Below, piece after piece: positions 10,830 to 21,715 of a stretch of DNA of 60,000 nt; the stretch's first letter is position 1, and every line of letters starts with the position of its first letter. Under the pieces are notes generated by a model. It saw only the letters and a list, made by a program, of their open reading frames with translations. It ran no database searches and had not been told where the DNA came from. Made by a program: the position numbers and the translations under genes. Origin of the DNA: Liolophura sinensis (taxonomy: Eukaryota > Mollusca > Polyplacophora > Chitonida > Chitonidae); the NCBI RefSeq assembly GCF_032854445.1, contig NC_088300.1:49905682-49965681 (forward strand), in the 5' to 3' direction.

Positions 10830-12409
10830 TATGTAATGGAGATGATCAATTATAAAAAGTCGTTTTCGATTTTACCTCTTGCATGTAATCTTGGTATGAA
10901 TCAAATCACTATGGGCCTTTTCAATGCTAAATTTCAACCGTATCGTGGTAGTCTTCGAAAACACGCAAATTACAGGATATAGACATGACTGTTGTCATTA
11001 TCCTTTCGTAAATAAGGCGTGTTTTTTCAGATGTGAAAGGTTTTGAATGACTGGCAGTGATGTCTTTAAACCACAAAAACATATTAGATAAAGAAAAGTG
11101 ACGTTTAGCAACTCCCCAACTCATTGATTTTTACGTAACAAGCCGTAATGTATCCAAAAACATCACTCATATACCCAACCAGATATAGTTGTATTTAAGT
11201 AAAAAGATGGTTGTACACAAACATCCAAGTGGGCCAACAAATCCTTTAAACCGCTAATAAAATGGTTACATCAATGACTGTTAAGGAATAATAATGCATA
11301 CTTCATGATGTTTGTAGAAAGCTATGCAGACATAATTTACATATGAACCATTGCCAATACCTTGATGGTTGATATGTCATTGCGGTTTTCTTTAATGTAA
11401 GTGTATTCAAGCCATGTGCTGGATGGGGGGGGGGGGCGTGTATTTTGTCACTATTTGAGCATTTACTCGAACAGTTAGAATAAAACCTTGAGGTAAATTG
11501 ACAAGATTACCGTATTTCACCGGTTACGTGTTACCATTTACCAGTTATCACACTGTCGTCCTTGGTGTATACTATTTTACCGTCTATACTGTAAGTCTTT
11601 CATTAAATTGTATCAATGAATGAAACACGACGTGAAATGAGTAAATCTGAACTTCAATCAGAAGGTCTGATTTTCTGTAACCTATCACTACCTTGGACAT
11701 TAAATAATTTTATTGTAGGATAACACAATGTTTAAGAAGTTTTCAAACACGATGGTGGCACTAACAAGATGTCTGTCAGTTTTGTGGTATAGTTCCACGG
11801 GTAAAACGACACTTTGTTGCAAGCGACTTACACACTTGCACACCATATTGGTTGAAGAAAAGTGGAGTTTCATGAACGTAAGACTAAATAAAAAAATGAA
11901 TGAATGAATGAATGAAAAAAAAATGAAGGGAAGAAGGAATGAATAGCTGGCTGGCTAACTGACTGGAACTATTGAATTTACTGTCTATAAATCACCGCGG
12001 CATAAATTTAGCCTCGGGCCGTATTCGAATCGCTGCCCTCGTGTTGATCCCACACGAGAATGAGTTTTGGAATGGCAAAGTGTAACACGAGGTCACTGTT
12101 CGCGAACACGATTTTACTTCCTATTTCTCCAGGGTTGAAACGAGGTGCAAAAGTAGAGCGCTAAAAGTAGAAAATTTTTCAATTCAATCCCCAAGCACCG
12201 CAGCGATGCAAAGGATTGCCAACGCACTGCTCATAATGTGCCCACTTCTCCCGTTATAACATTATACTGAATTCTTTGTGACAACGCGCGTCCAAATGGT
12301 ACTGAGTTGTCGTGGCATCATGCTATATCTACAATGGTCAAGCTGAAGTCAGTTGCAAAGATAACTGGTATTAAATAACCGCAGAGTCTGATGGCCATCT
12401 GGAACTGAT
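10830..12409. other. Intronic; family E copy 2 and short simple repeats
   Basis: A family E repeat copy lies at about 11485-11600 with related tail text near 11826-11860 (ACTTACACACTTGCACACC). A run of 12 G is at 11425-11436 and a (TGAA)n patch at 11896-11920. No supported gene. Confidence 0.5.
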
Positions 12410-12660
12410 ATGAATGCTCTAAGCGGAGTGAGTGCTTGGGGTTTAACGTCATACTTAACAATGTTTCAGTCATACGACGACGAAGGAATCATTAGAGTGT
12501 ATGTAATGTACCTCCTTGTTGCAGGACGAATTTCCACCGCTCTTTTATCTAGTGCTGCTTCATTGAACCTTCATGCTGAACGCCAAGCGAGGAAGTTACA
12601 ACTTCCTCTTTTAAAGTCTTAGGTGTGACTCGACCGCTCCCGAAGTGGATTTCTAAGTGG
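12410..12660 (+). repeat. Dispersed repeat family D, copy 1 (internally deleted)
   Basis: Begins GAGTGAGTGCTTGGGGTTTA and ends with the palindromic GAGGAAGTTACAACTTCCTC followed by a TCTTAGGTGTGACTCGAC stretch. It matches the longer copy at 35237 over both ends but lacks about 80 bp of the middle. No protein-coding potential; family identity unknown. Confidence 0.7.
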
Positions 12661-14849
12661 AAACTGATCTTATTATTGATTCATAACACCTAGTTTGGTT
12701 AACGGTTGGCATATGAAGTGGTTTGTGTCGAAGTCTGGCTTTATACAGAATGAACTTATAATACTAACACAAAGAAATAAACATACTAGTTTTGTTTACT
12801 TGATAAGAATGAATGTTTATGGATTAATGTCAGTTCTGCAATACTGCAGCCATTTAATGCCGATACTTGGTTACAAGGTTCATTATCTGCTAAAGTAGAA
12901 TGAGTGCAATGTAGGTCACAGCTGGCTGTACGAGTCGCAAAATGGATAGTAAAAAATAGTAAAAAAGTAAACAATTTCTGTGGAATAATACGGTAGCGGA
13001 GTATACTGGCCAAAGGCAGAAAAGCACGCCTGAAAACCATGATGACCTTCGCCTCAGAAATAAGTTCAAATACATTCCCAATACATACACCTCTAACAAC
13101 GGTCGATCAATGCTTAACTGGGTTTTGACAAATGGGTTTTGTGGTGGAGGAAACATTAGCATTGCTTTCATGTAATGTTTCCCAGTGACTTTTTCCCAGC
13201 TTTTACACTGTCGCCAATGCTCATATTGACACTCCATGATGTTGTCTTATATTGCATTCCTGCATAAACCAGGATTCTGCTGGTTGACTACGCATTCCCA
13301 AGACCATGTCATTGTTTACTGAATGTGATAACAACAGCATTTTGAGTGTGATGTCTACTAAACTGCAAATTAACATCACTGCATTTTTTAACTAACCGTA
13401 ATTCTGTTTAAGACGTTGTTTTAGTGTAGTATAAGTTGGTAGTTTGTAAGCATTTAGAGAAATGAGAATAAAAACCTAAATTTGACAAGAGGCCCGATTT
13501 CATCGGTTGTATGTAACCATTTGTTATTTTATAACTGTACTCATACTCATATATGGCTAAGTATTTGTAAACTTTGTACTCGCAGCGGATCATTTTATTA
13601 CGAATTTAGAGTCTACTTTTTCAAGCTCTTGAAATCAATTTCAATCTGTACTTAAATACTTTTAGCTAACTTGGAAAATGTAAATTGGGAAAATGTCTTG
13701 GGAGTATATATTTCTCCGTTGTCTAAAAAGTTAGCACAGGACACCAAAGATATGCTTAAACTTGCTTGAGAGTGGTGAGTCATTGAGGTTGGCTTAACCG
13801 TGTCATGCTGTTCTGAGCCAGTCCCGAAGGTGTTCTAACAAACGGTATTGAATTATGACTTCTAATGCTTACTTTACAGACCTGCTAACGGAATTAGAAC
13901 CAAAATGGTGACGAACTCAAGATGGCTTTGTGGGGACTGCTTTTCTCGATGGACAAGATGTAATATGATAACACAATTTTTCGAGATCGATTGGCCGGAC
14001 TGGAGGTATGCCTTCACAACTCTCTCCCCCCCCCCCCCCACCCCACCCTCTTCTACACACACACACTCCCCCAGTGTAATATTAATGGTTGGTGAACCAA
14101 TGACTTTCAGTATATCCAAAATCTCTTAACCAGTGTCCTAGTGCTTATAGTGAACAAGCCCTTTGGTCTTCCTGAAAATATTCGCGTGCTGATTTCCCCT
14201 CGTAAAACCTAACAATTAGACTGATTCACGGAAGTACTGATTTTATGTTTAGAGTGCCGTCAGACTGCACCATCAATCAGAAGTAGGTCAGTGCTACCAT
14301 TTTCTTTATTTCACTCGCACGTTTTAGCAGCTTTCTGTAGACCATTTTACTTTATTGCACAGGACATGAGAAAAGGATACATATGGGTGAAAAAAAACCC
14401 AAAACGATCACATCATTTCCAGGGCACATACATAAAGTCAGGACCAATTCAGCCTGATTCGAAAGGGCCACTTAGCGGGTGCCATTACTTCTATGAGGTG
14501 ACTAATGATTGATGATGAAAGATTGAGTACGCTCTGGAGAGGATGTTCTGTCACCTGTCAGCGATGTAGGGCTGACAGGATGGTTTTACACCCACGCCTC
14601 AGCACACAACGATTGTAATGAATAAGAACCTTTGTTAGGAGCCGTACTTTTCATAGGTTGCCTCACTTCCTTCGCTGGAGAAGCAACCATGAGATTCTTC
14701 CGCTCTGTGCGCTGTCCGCGAGGCTTTGTTCACCAGTCAATGACGCTTGTGCAGACGTTTGGGCAGCCTAACATTCGTTGACGACCACTTGTCTTCCACC
14801 AATATTGTGTGCTTATCTGTACACGTCACACGTGAGAAACTTCGTCAGT
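12661..14849. other. Intronic; family E copy 3, otherwise unassigned
   Basis: A family E copy spans about 13370-13560. Its upstream part (ATCACTGCATTTTTTAAC) is shared with about 21185. A C-rich run of 14 lies at 14026-14039. A 115-codon minus-strand ORF at 12890-13237 has no recognisable motif or splice context. Nothing else is supported. Confidence 0.45.
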
Positions 14850-14854
14850 AATTT

Positions 14855-14955
14855 GCTAAAGCTTGGTGGTTTCCCCGGCACTTTCCTCCGCCCATAAAAA
14901 CAGCACCATAGAAGTGGAAAATTCTTCAGTATGGTGTTCAGATACAACATTCAGA
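14855..14955 (+). mobile_element. SINE 3' fragment, family B, feeding a microsatellite
   Basis: GCTTGGTGGTTTCCCCGGC then CTTTCCTCCGCCCATAAAAA and a GTGGAAAATTCTTCAG stretch parallel the 3' body of the element at 6595 and of the family A SINEs. The ATAA tail has grown into the microsatellite that follows directly. Confidence 0.5.
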
Positions 14956-14986
<31 letters not shown>

Positions 14987-15067
14987 ATACATACATACAT
15001 ACATACATACATACATACATACATACATACATACATACATACATACATACATACATACATACATACA

Positions 15068-15098
<31 letters not shown>

Positions 15099-15122
15099 AA
15101 TAAAAAATAAATAAATAAAAAA
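14955..15122 (+). repeat. Compound microsatellite (ATAA)n-(CATA)n-(ATAA)n
   Basis: About 34 bp of ATAA, then about 80 bp of perfect CATA, then ATAA and AAATA variants. It starts in a SINE tail and probably arose by slippage there. Reversed, it reads as long artificial ORFs of Met-Tyr-Val-Cys and Leu-Phe-Ile-Tyr repeats, which are not genes. Confidence 0.95.
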
Positions 15123-16779
15123 TATAGGCCCTCATAGTTCAGTGCTATACACTTGAATCTAGCATACTTCATTGCCATTATAACCCATGATCTGAAAAAA
15201 TAATATTTTGGCCATTAATATCTCTCTAGTCTGAAGTAGCGAATTCTAGATATGAAGATTTCATTACTTTACTGAAAGGCGTGGCTTCTGTTTCTGTGAG
15301 TTGTATAAATCATTCTCAACATTCTAGGTATCTTCACCTCATCGACTGGTGAATATCAACTTGGACAGGTTTAGGTCAAGAGGGTTTTACTGAGCCGACT
15401 TATAGTCTTGGGAACTAGGAATGTTTTATAATAGAAAGCCGTGCTCTCTGAAACAAGACAATAGCTCAAAATTCATTCTTGCCCATAACTTAAAAACTTA
15501 TATTCCTATCCAATATATGAGGAAAGCCATTGTGCTGCCTTTTAACCCCGAGTGCTGATTGAATGGTCCATGAAGTGTGGCCAGTTTTTAAACCTGGGGC
15601 ACTATATGTACATGTAGTATGCATAAGTTAGGACTCATGCCTGGAGTATCGACAGAGGCTTCTAGTCTGTAGAAAATGATAAGTACTCCTCTATAGCACT
15701 TCTGGCAACTAAGGCCGAATTTTATTGTTAATTTTTTTTTATATAGGAATTGGTGTCAATGAGTGTAGGGTATGGGTCGTACAAAAATCGATACTGAAGG
15801 ATGTTTTGCGTGGCTAAAAAGTGGAATGTGAGTCTTGAACCGGATGCCTAGATTTCGAAAAGCACTAAATACGAAGTATTGATGACACTACATATTTAAT
15901 GCTTTATTAAGCTGTACAATCGAAAGACAATCTCAAGAATCCAGTTTGCATCGCAGATAAGCTTTCCATGCATAGGCTTGTTAATTCATGACAGCAGAAG
16001 TTATTGGTCACATACCACTCATAATAATCGCCAGAGCAGCTACAGAAAAGTTTATACCATAGTTAGTTTGAAAACATCCGATTTTAGAAATCTCTGACCC
16101 ACTGCCTGTTCAGAGGGTGTAAAATCGAAGGAACTACACAGCGTAACGTCTTGAACTAACTGACATTCTTAAACCTCCTGTATTCCAGTATGAAAGGAAC
16201 TTTTATAATCAATAACCACAAGGTCCATTTCCTACACAATCCTTAACATTTATTCTCGTTCAAGAGTTTACACGCATAAAACTAGAGTGTCTGGATATAA
16301 AATTCCACGTACGTAAGAGTTAAACAAGTTGTCAGGCTGACATTTGCTTCAACTCACGAAATCCAATCATTATCTGAAATTCTAAGCCTTAATGGAGTAT
16401 CCAAGTTTAATGATACAAAAATGTTTGTGTCTCAACAGAAATTTGATCCAAATTTTTCGTACAAGCACATATGGAGAGTGAAACAGCAAAACCCTATAGC
16501 CCCATGCTGAGAGGAAACGAAAACTTCTTTCAAGTTGAAAAGAGTTTTAATCACACTGTTTAAGCTCAACAGAATAAGCTCCTTTTTGTATATTTCTATT
16601 GCTTTTGTATATTTCTACTGTTTTCCCAATAGTTTGGGGGGGGGGGGCGGTAATCTAGCGGGATGCTTATGCGCGTGTTTCAATTTAGCTCATGAGCTTG
16701 GAATGTCTAGATTTCCTTTCTGTCATTCGACTTGATGATATCAGCGATCGATTTCATTATTTTCAAAGACCTCTTGGTC
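15123..16779. other. Intronic, no supported feature
   Basis: Unique-looking AT-rich DNA. A run of 12 G is at 16636-16647, and no gene or repeat was recognised. Confidence 0.4.
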
Positions 16780-18050
16780 TTTCACCTATATGGCGTGCAT
16801 GCCTTTATGCCAATCGTGCGAAGTTTGTCCTTCACTAGCCACAATGAAAAAAGTGATTCCAACCTGAAAATCCACGCTGAAAAAGTTATTACCAACAGAT
16901 AGATGGTGTGTCCATGGGGTCCCCTTTAGGCCCCACCCTTGCCAACATAATCCTGACTGAATGAGGAAAGACAACTCATTTTCAACAGCTTATAAAAGAT
17001 GGAATCATAACGTTATGGAATCACATCCTTTATATTGATGACACACTGGTACTTGCCAAACCTGAGAACTCCCGAACGATATTAAACAAATTGAACTCAT
17101 TTAATCCGCACCTTAAATTCACCCACTAAGAGTCCCCATTTAAACAGATGTTCATCTTTTTGACAAAAATCTACCCTTTAAAATATGTGGCAACAATTTC
17201 TTATTTGACAAAGAAGTGAAGATTATTCTAAAATTTCTTTCCTGGAATGGCTTTTCTAAGAAAAGTTGCAAATAGGCTTATTAGAAAATTTAATGACGAT
17301 CTACGTATTGCTAACGCTGATAAGTGTAAAGACGACTAACGCCCTACTTTGACTGTCCCGGTTGCAATTCCTCATACAATGGAAAAACTGAACGTTGCCT
17401 TCTATCTCGCTTCATAGAGCATGGAGAAGACAACAGTGAAATTCATTCTTACGTGTATTCTTGTGAATTATTCAGACTGAATATAAAGCCTGCGAGTCCT
17501 CTCTATTCAGCCATTCTCCTGAATATCAGGGTTATTGACACCTCTGAGAATTGGAATGTACTTTTATTTAAGGAGGCATCAGCCATCTGACGAAACAATA
17601 CGCTTCTTAACAACGGTGTAAAAGCCTCCAAAGAATCTTCAGCCCTTTTGAATTGTGAAACCCTTTACTATGTATCATCAAGTTGTTTGTAAAGTACATT
17701 TATATTTTACTGTCCTAATCCTCTAACCTCATTAGTATACACTGCTGCCAGTTTTCTTGACTCATTTCAATGAAAAAATATTCATTCTAACAACCATATG
17801 AATTGTCAGTGTATAGAATACCTGCTACTGACAGCCGTCCTCCCTCCCACTCCCCTTCGCCAACCCCACAGCATTCTATCGCTCTTTTCATTGGCTACAG
17901 TCACTAAATCATTCATCAGTCTAAATCCCGCAGATCCTTCTATCGTTTGCTTGTGTAACTGAACGGTGTATATATACCAGCTTCTTGTGTGACTTTTTAC
18001 ATATCCTGAAGATGACAAATAAAATTTTGTCGAAATATTAAAACGTCAAA
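16780..18050 (+). mobile_element. Decayed Penelope-like retroelement (RT plus GIY-YIG remnants)
   Basis: The frame starting at 16887 reads QQIDGVSMGSPLGPTLANII, which is reverse-transcriptase motif B. In the same frame YIDDT at 17031, the catalytic motif C, is followed by LVLAKPEN. In another frame from 17342, YFDCPGCNSSYNGKT and then ERCLLSRFIEHGEDNS form a GIY-YIG endonuclease core with a preceding CxxC. Stops follow motif B, and there is at least one frameshift between RT and endonuclease and a TGA after them. RT followed by GIY-YIG defines Penelope-like elements. The 3' end at about 18005-18045 (CCTGAAGATGAC, then GTCGAAATATTAAAACG) is like the tails of such elements. The N-terminal part is missing, so the copy is 5'-truncated and dead. 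Confidence 0.8.
16887..17692 (+). pseudogene. Penelope-like RT/endonuclease pseudogene
   Basis: This is the coding remnant of the element above. RT motifs B and C are intact in sequence (MGSPLGP and YIDD) but are separated by an in-frame TGA. A stop and a shift of frame follow at about 17130-17340. The GIY-YIG part runs to TAA near 17690, with one internal TGA at about 17588. In the endonuclease the usual Y-I-G is Y-N-G, while the following K-T, R and E-H positions are kept. The tail LYYVSSSC is open to the final stop. Confidence 0.75.
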
Positions 18051-19914
18051 TATGCGACTTCCCAGTGCTTTTCGGAGTATCTATGCTTTTGCATTATGCC
18101 ACTGATTTATCCCTTTGCATTTCCGGTTACTTCCAACTATAAATCTGATTAACGTCCTATGAATAAAAGTGAGTATAATTTTAAACTACCAAATAAATAG
18201 TTAAACTGACGAAACCCTGAGCTTGTTATATAAATGTATGATAGATATGTATTGAATGAGGGCATATTTTTCTCTGTAACTGACTTCGGCAAATGTTCAC
18301 ATCGACGTAACTGTTGCAAACAGGTGTGAGTAAAGCAATCTTCTTAGACCGTCAGTGGCCTGTGACCAACCTGATTAACGTATAAACCAGTCCTAATTAT
18401 ACAATATAGGGCATTGTCAGTGCCGGCGGTATAGATTATCTAAAACATCAGGTGTGTTACTGCTTTAATAGCCAGGACGTTACGGTCAGGGCAATTATCT
18501 ATGTGATTTCAGGTCAAAATCAATACGAACTTACAAGCCACTTGTGACTAAAAGCCTTGTTTTACGATACCAGAATAAGGAGTCATTATGACAGAATTTA
18601 CCAGTTTTTGGCCTGCTGTTAAGAAGGACCCTACTTACTAGTACACTGACCTTACACATTAGTAAAGGTCATGTATTAAACCGTGGACTTGTAATTGGAA
18701 CTTACGACCGGCGTCATGGATACGCCACATGATTGGACAACCACACGTCTGAATAATGGATAAACTGGGGAGATTGTTTTATATTCTGTCCAAGAGGAGG
18801 GTGACCGTGGCTATTTGGTTGACTCGACTTTTAATTGTTAAGATGCACGAGACGTGGGTTCAGTCACATTCTCGGACAGGGAATTTTATTGCCCTGACTC
18901 CATTGTTGTTGAGGTCTTTGTGGCAGTAAGTGGTCAATGGTATTCTCCAGTGTGGTCTTCCATAAAGTTCACTGCCTTCCCCTAATATGGCACATATCAC
19001 ACAAGGCTCTGTACAGGTAGCTCTCCTGTCATGCCTATGGACAGAGAGCTGCTGAGTGAAAGTTGGGAAAATTGGTCGAGTTACTATAGTTCTCATGTAT
19101 TTTCTCCGCGAGAGGTATCCTCTGAACCCGGCCATACTGCATGGTTTTGGATTCAACTTGATCCACTCAATGTGTACAGCGTAGCTCTGTGCTCATCACT
19201 ATGTAGGGAACAGGAGAGCTACCGTACTGCATCTATAGTCAAAGTTGTAAGAGTCTGGCCGCAACTTTCGGCGATCATGTTTCTCCCATCCATAGACCAG
19301 GTCGCCATCGTATAAGTGAGAAGTAAATAAATAAATGTTCAGTTCAAAATTTATTTATAAGCTTATATAACAAATAAGCTAACACAAAATCCAAGTGTCA
19401 TATTTGACATTTGTACATGTATATCACTTAAAACGATGTAAAAGTATCAGTTTAATCGCCAGATCCATTCCAGATAAAATCATTTACATACATTCCCCTG
19501 CTTAAGCCTGCAAAATACAGACTGAGATCAGTTCTAATTAAATGTCAGGAAGAACTTATCAGGATTATGAGACGCAACCTTGGAATCAGATTCCAAACTC
19601 AAAGATTTAAAGACCGCCCAGGTGTGGAACAAAAGAAAGGTCACCTCAGTCATGAAAGACGCAAATATGCTCAAGTTATTTCAGGGAAGCTGCAAAAAGC
19701 AAGTAGAACTAAATGCATTTCTCTTCGTTTGGAACATGTGTATTGCATAAACCATTGTGTTTTCGTATATACATGATTAACCTTCTGATTACCTCATCTG
19801 GCCGATATCAGGTTAGCATTATGCGTAGTTGACGAGTTTTGTTTTACTCAGCGGAGGTCTCTTAAAATTGTGGAAATGAACCACTACCACTACTATTGTC
19901 TGATACGTTGGTGT
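18051..19914. other. Intronic; possible SINE remnant ending near 19345
   Basis: At about 18800-18890 a B-box-like GTGGGTTCAGTC is followed by CTCGGACAGGGAATTTT, which resembles the text after the B box at 47780. At about 19300-19345 TCGCCATCGTATAAGTGAGA and an (AAAT)n tail look like a SINE 3' end. The plus-strand ORF between them (19031-19315) includes EPGHTAWFWIQLDPLNVYSV, which faintly recalls a discoidin strand, but it runs straight into the SINE-like tail, so I do not call a gene. Confidence 0.35.
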
Positions 19915-20065
19915 TGATTTATTTGATTGGTGTTTACGCCGTGCTCAAGAATATTCCACTTCTACGACGGCTGTCAGCATTCTGATGGGGAAAACACAAC
20001 CATCCGCAGGTTGCACACGTACAGCCAGAGAGAAAACCAGCATGAGCTGAACTCACAGCGTTGGG
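19915..20065 (-). mobile_element. SINE family A, partial copy
   Basis: Reverse-oriented tail (GATTTATTTGATTGGTGTTT), then GCCGTGCTCAAGAATATTCC, CCATCCGCAGGTTGC and CCAGCATGAGCTGAACTCAC. Head missing and several internal deletions. Confidence 0.8.
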
Positions 20066-20376
20066 GTTTGAAGAAATGTTTCGGTTTAATGTACTATTGT
20101 TTACGGCTGAGTAGGTACAACGGAAATTCTGAACGGAAATCTAGAATTACACGAGGAGCCTTGACACGTCAGGATATCCCACATTACCTATGCGTCTGAC
20201 ACTTGTCTGGTAGAGCGTTTGTAAGGACCGATGTCAGACAGCTTAAAATAAAGGACACTTAAGCTAACGTTCGTAAACCGTACTCAGCTTCACAAAGACC
20301 TCAGCATATGTCTGTTTGAAGACTTGGATTGTTCTTGAGTCTATTTTACATTATTGATGGCTTTCAGGCAAATAGA

Positions 20377-20651
20377 TTTATTTATTTATTTATTTATCTG
20401 ATTGGTGTTTTACGCCGTACTCAAGAATATTTCACTTATGCGACGGCGGCCAGCATTACGGTGAAAGGAAAACGGGCACAGCTCGGGGAAACCCACGACC
20501 ATCCATAGGTTGCTGATGGAGACCATCCCACGTACGGCCGGAGAGGAAGCCAGCATGAGCTGGACTTGGACTCACAGCGACGGCATTGGTGAGAGGCTCG
20601 TGGGTCATTACGCCGCGCTATCACGCTAACCAACTGAGCCACGGAGGCCCC
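20377..20651 (-). mobile_element. SINE family A, full copy with target-site duplication
   Basis: Complete element in reverse: (TTTA)n tail, ATTGGTGTTTTACGCCGTAC, body, then the tRNA-like head (CCAACTGAGCCACGGAGGCC). It is flanked on both sides by CAGGCAAATAGA (20365-20376 and 20652-20663), a 12-bp duplication made on insertion. B box GAGTTCAAGTC is degraded here to GAGTCCAAGTC. The family is a tRNA-derived SINE of the type common in molluscs (compare RUDI/V-SINE); exact family not verified. Confidence 0.92.
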
Positions 20652-20663
20652 CAGGCAAATAGA

Positions 20664-21319
20664 AAAGAATATGTAAGATATTATACTATCTGCAGATAAA
20701 TGGTAAACCTAATTTCATCGAGGAGAGAATATATTCCTACCTTCATGGCATCGTGTGTGGACAGATTATCCACATCCAAATTAAGACAAACACATGATGT
20801 TATTATTCTGTTAATATCATTCTGGGCCATCAACACCCATTAATTTTTAAAAACTAAATTAAATAGAAAGCCAACACTCAAACGATGTGGATACAGTCCT
20901 TAATGTGACAACCTTCAAATCCCACTGCTTTGCTCTTTAATGGATTATAGTTTTCCCTGCCCATTCCAACAGATAATGGCTCTAATAGCCGTCTGAAGTC
21001 ACCCAATAATACCATCGATTTGCTGTTACAGGCTTCGTGATGATGCACACCATTTATCAGAAGTTTGAAAAACAGTCAACGTGCTGAGCAAGATAATGGT
21101 GAACAGCAAAATATCGTCCGTAACTGAAGCATTTCAAGTCTATCATGTCTTAATCTGACCAATGACAAGTAATAAATTGTAATGATCATCACTGCATTTT
21201 TAAACCTAGTTCCATTTGAGACATGGTGTTGGGTCTGTGTAAGGGGATACTTTTCAAGGATTTCCATAAACAGTTAGAAAGAAGCCCCAATAGAGGTAAA
21301 TTATCACATACACTTGGCT
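20664..21319. other. Intronic; 5' part of family E repeat copy 4
   Basis: From about 21180 the text ATCACTGCATTTTTAAACC, then AACAGTTAGAAAGAAGCCCC and AGAGGTAAATTATCACATAC, corresponds to the left part of family E, as at 13370. It runs directly into the tandem array at 21320. Confidence 0.45.
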
Positions 21320-21715
21320 GCTTTAGTTGTACTATGTTGTAGCCTTTGCTGATTTAGTTTTACTCTCGATGTTGTAGCCTTTGTTGCTTTTGTTTTACTT
21401 TGTCTATGTTGTTTGCTTATTAGTTTTACTATCTATGTTGTAGTCTTTTCACTTTAGTTTTACTGTCTATGTTGTCGTCTTTGCTTATTTAGATTTACTC
21501 TCTACGCTGTAGCCTTTTGCTGCTTAGTTTTACTCCCTTTGTTGTATTCTTTGTTTATTTAGTTTTACTCTCTGTGCTGTAGTCTTTGCTGCTTAGTTTT
21601 ACTTTCGATGTTGTAGTCTGTATTACTTTCGTTTTACTCTCGTTGCTGTAGTCTTTGTTGCTTAGTTTTACTCCCTGTGTTGTAGTCTTTGCTTATTTAG
21701 TTTTACTCCCTGATT
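21320..21715 (+). repeat. Tandem array of about 35-bp units, grown from a family E repeat end
   Basis: About eleven units of the form TTTAGTTTTACTCTCTATGT then TGTAGTCTTTGCT, with substitutions and small length changes. The same unit occurs once at the right end of dispersed repeat E (CTCTAGTTTTACTCTC at 5833, CTCGTTTTACCATCCA at 50088). A family E fragment lies immediately to the left, so the array looks like an amplified repeat terminus. Confidence 0.8.

Noticed and set aside
10505-10982. ORFs of 76-122 codons across the N run
   Set aside because: Most of their codons are unknown bases.
12890-13237. 115-codon minus-strand ORF
   Set aside because: No motif, no convincing splice sites and no repeat of it elsewhere in the window. 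A frame of this length can arise by chance in 60 kb.
14856-15178. ORFs of repeated Met-Tyr-Val-Cys and Leu-Phe-Ile-Tyr
   Set aside because: These are translations of the CATA/ATAA microsatellite.
19031-19315. Plus-strand ORF with a discoidin-like strand
   Set aside because: It ends within a SINE-like tail, and the similarity is only a few residues.
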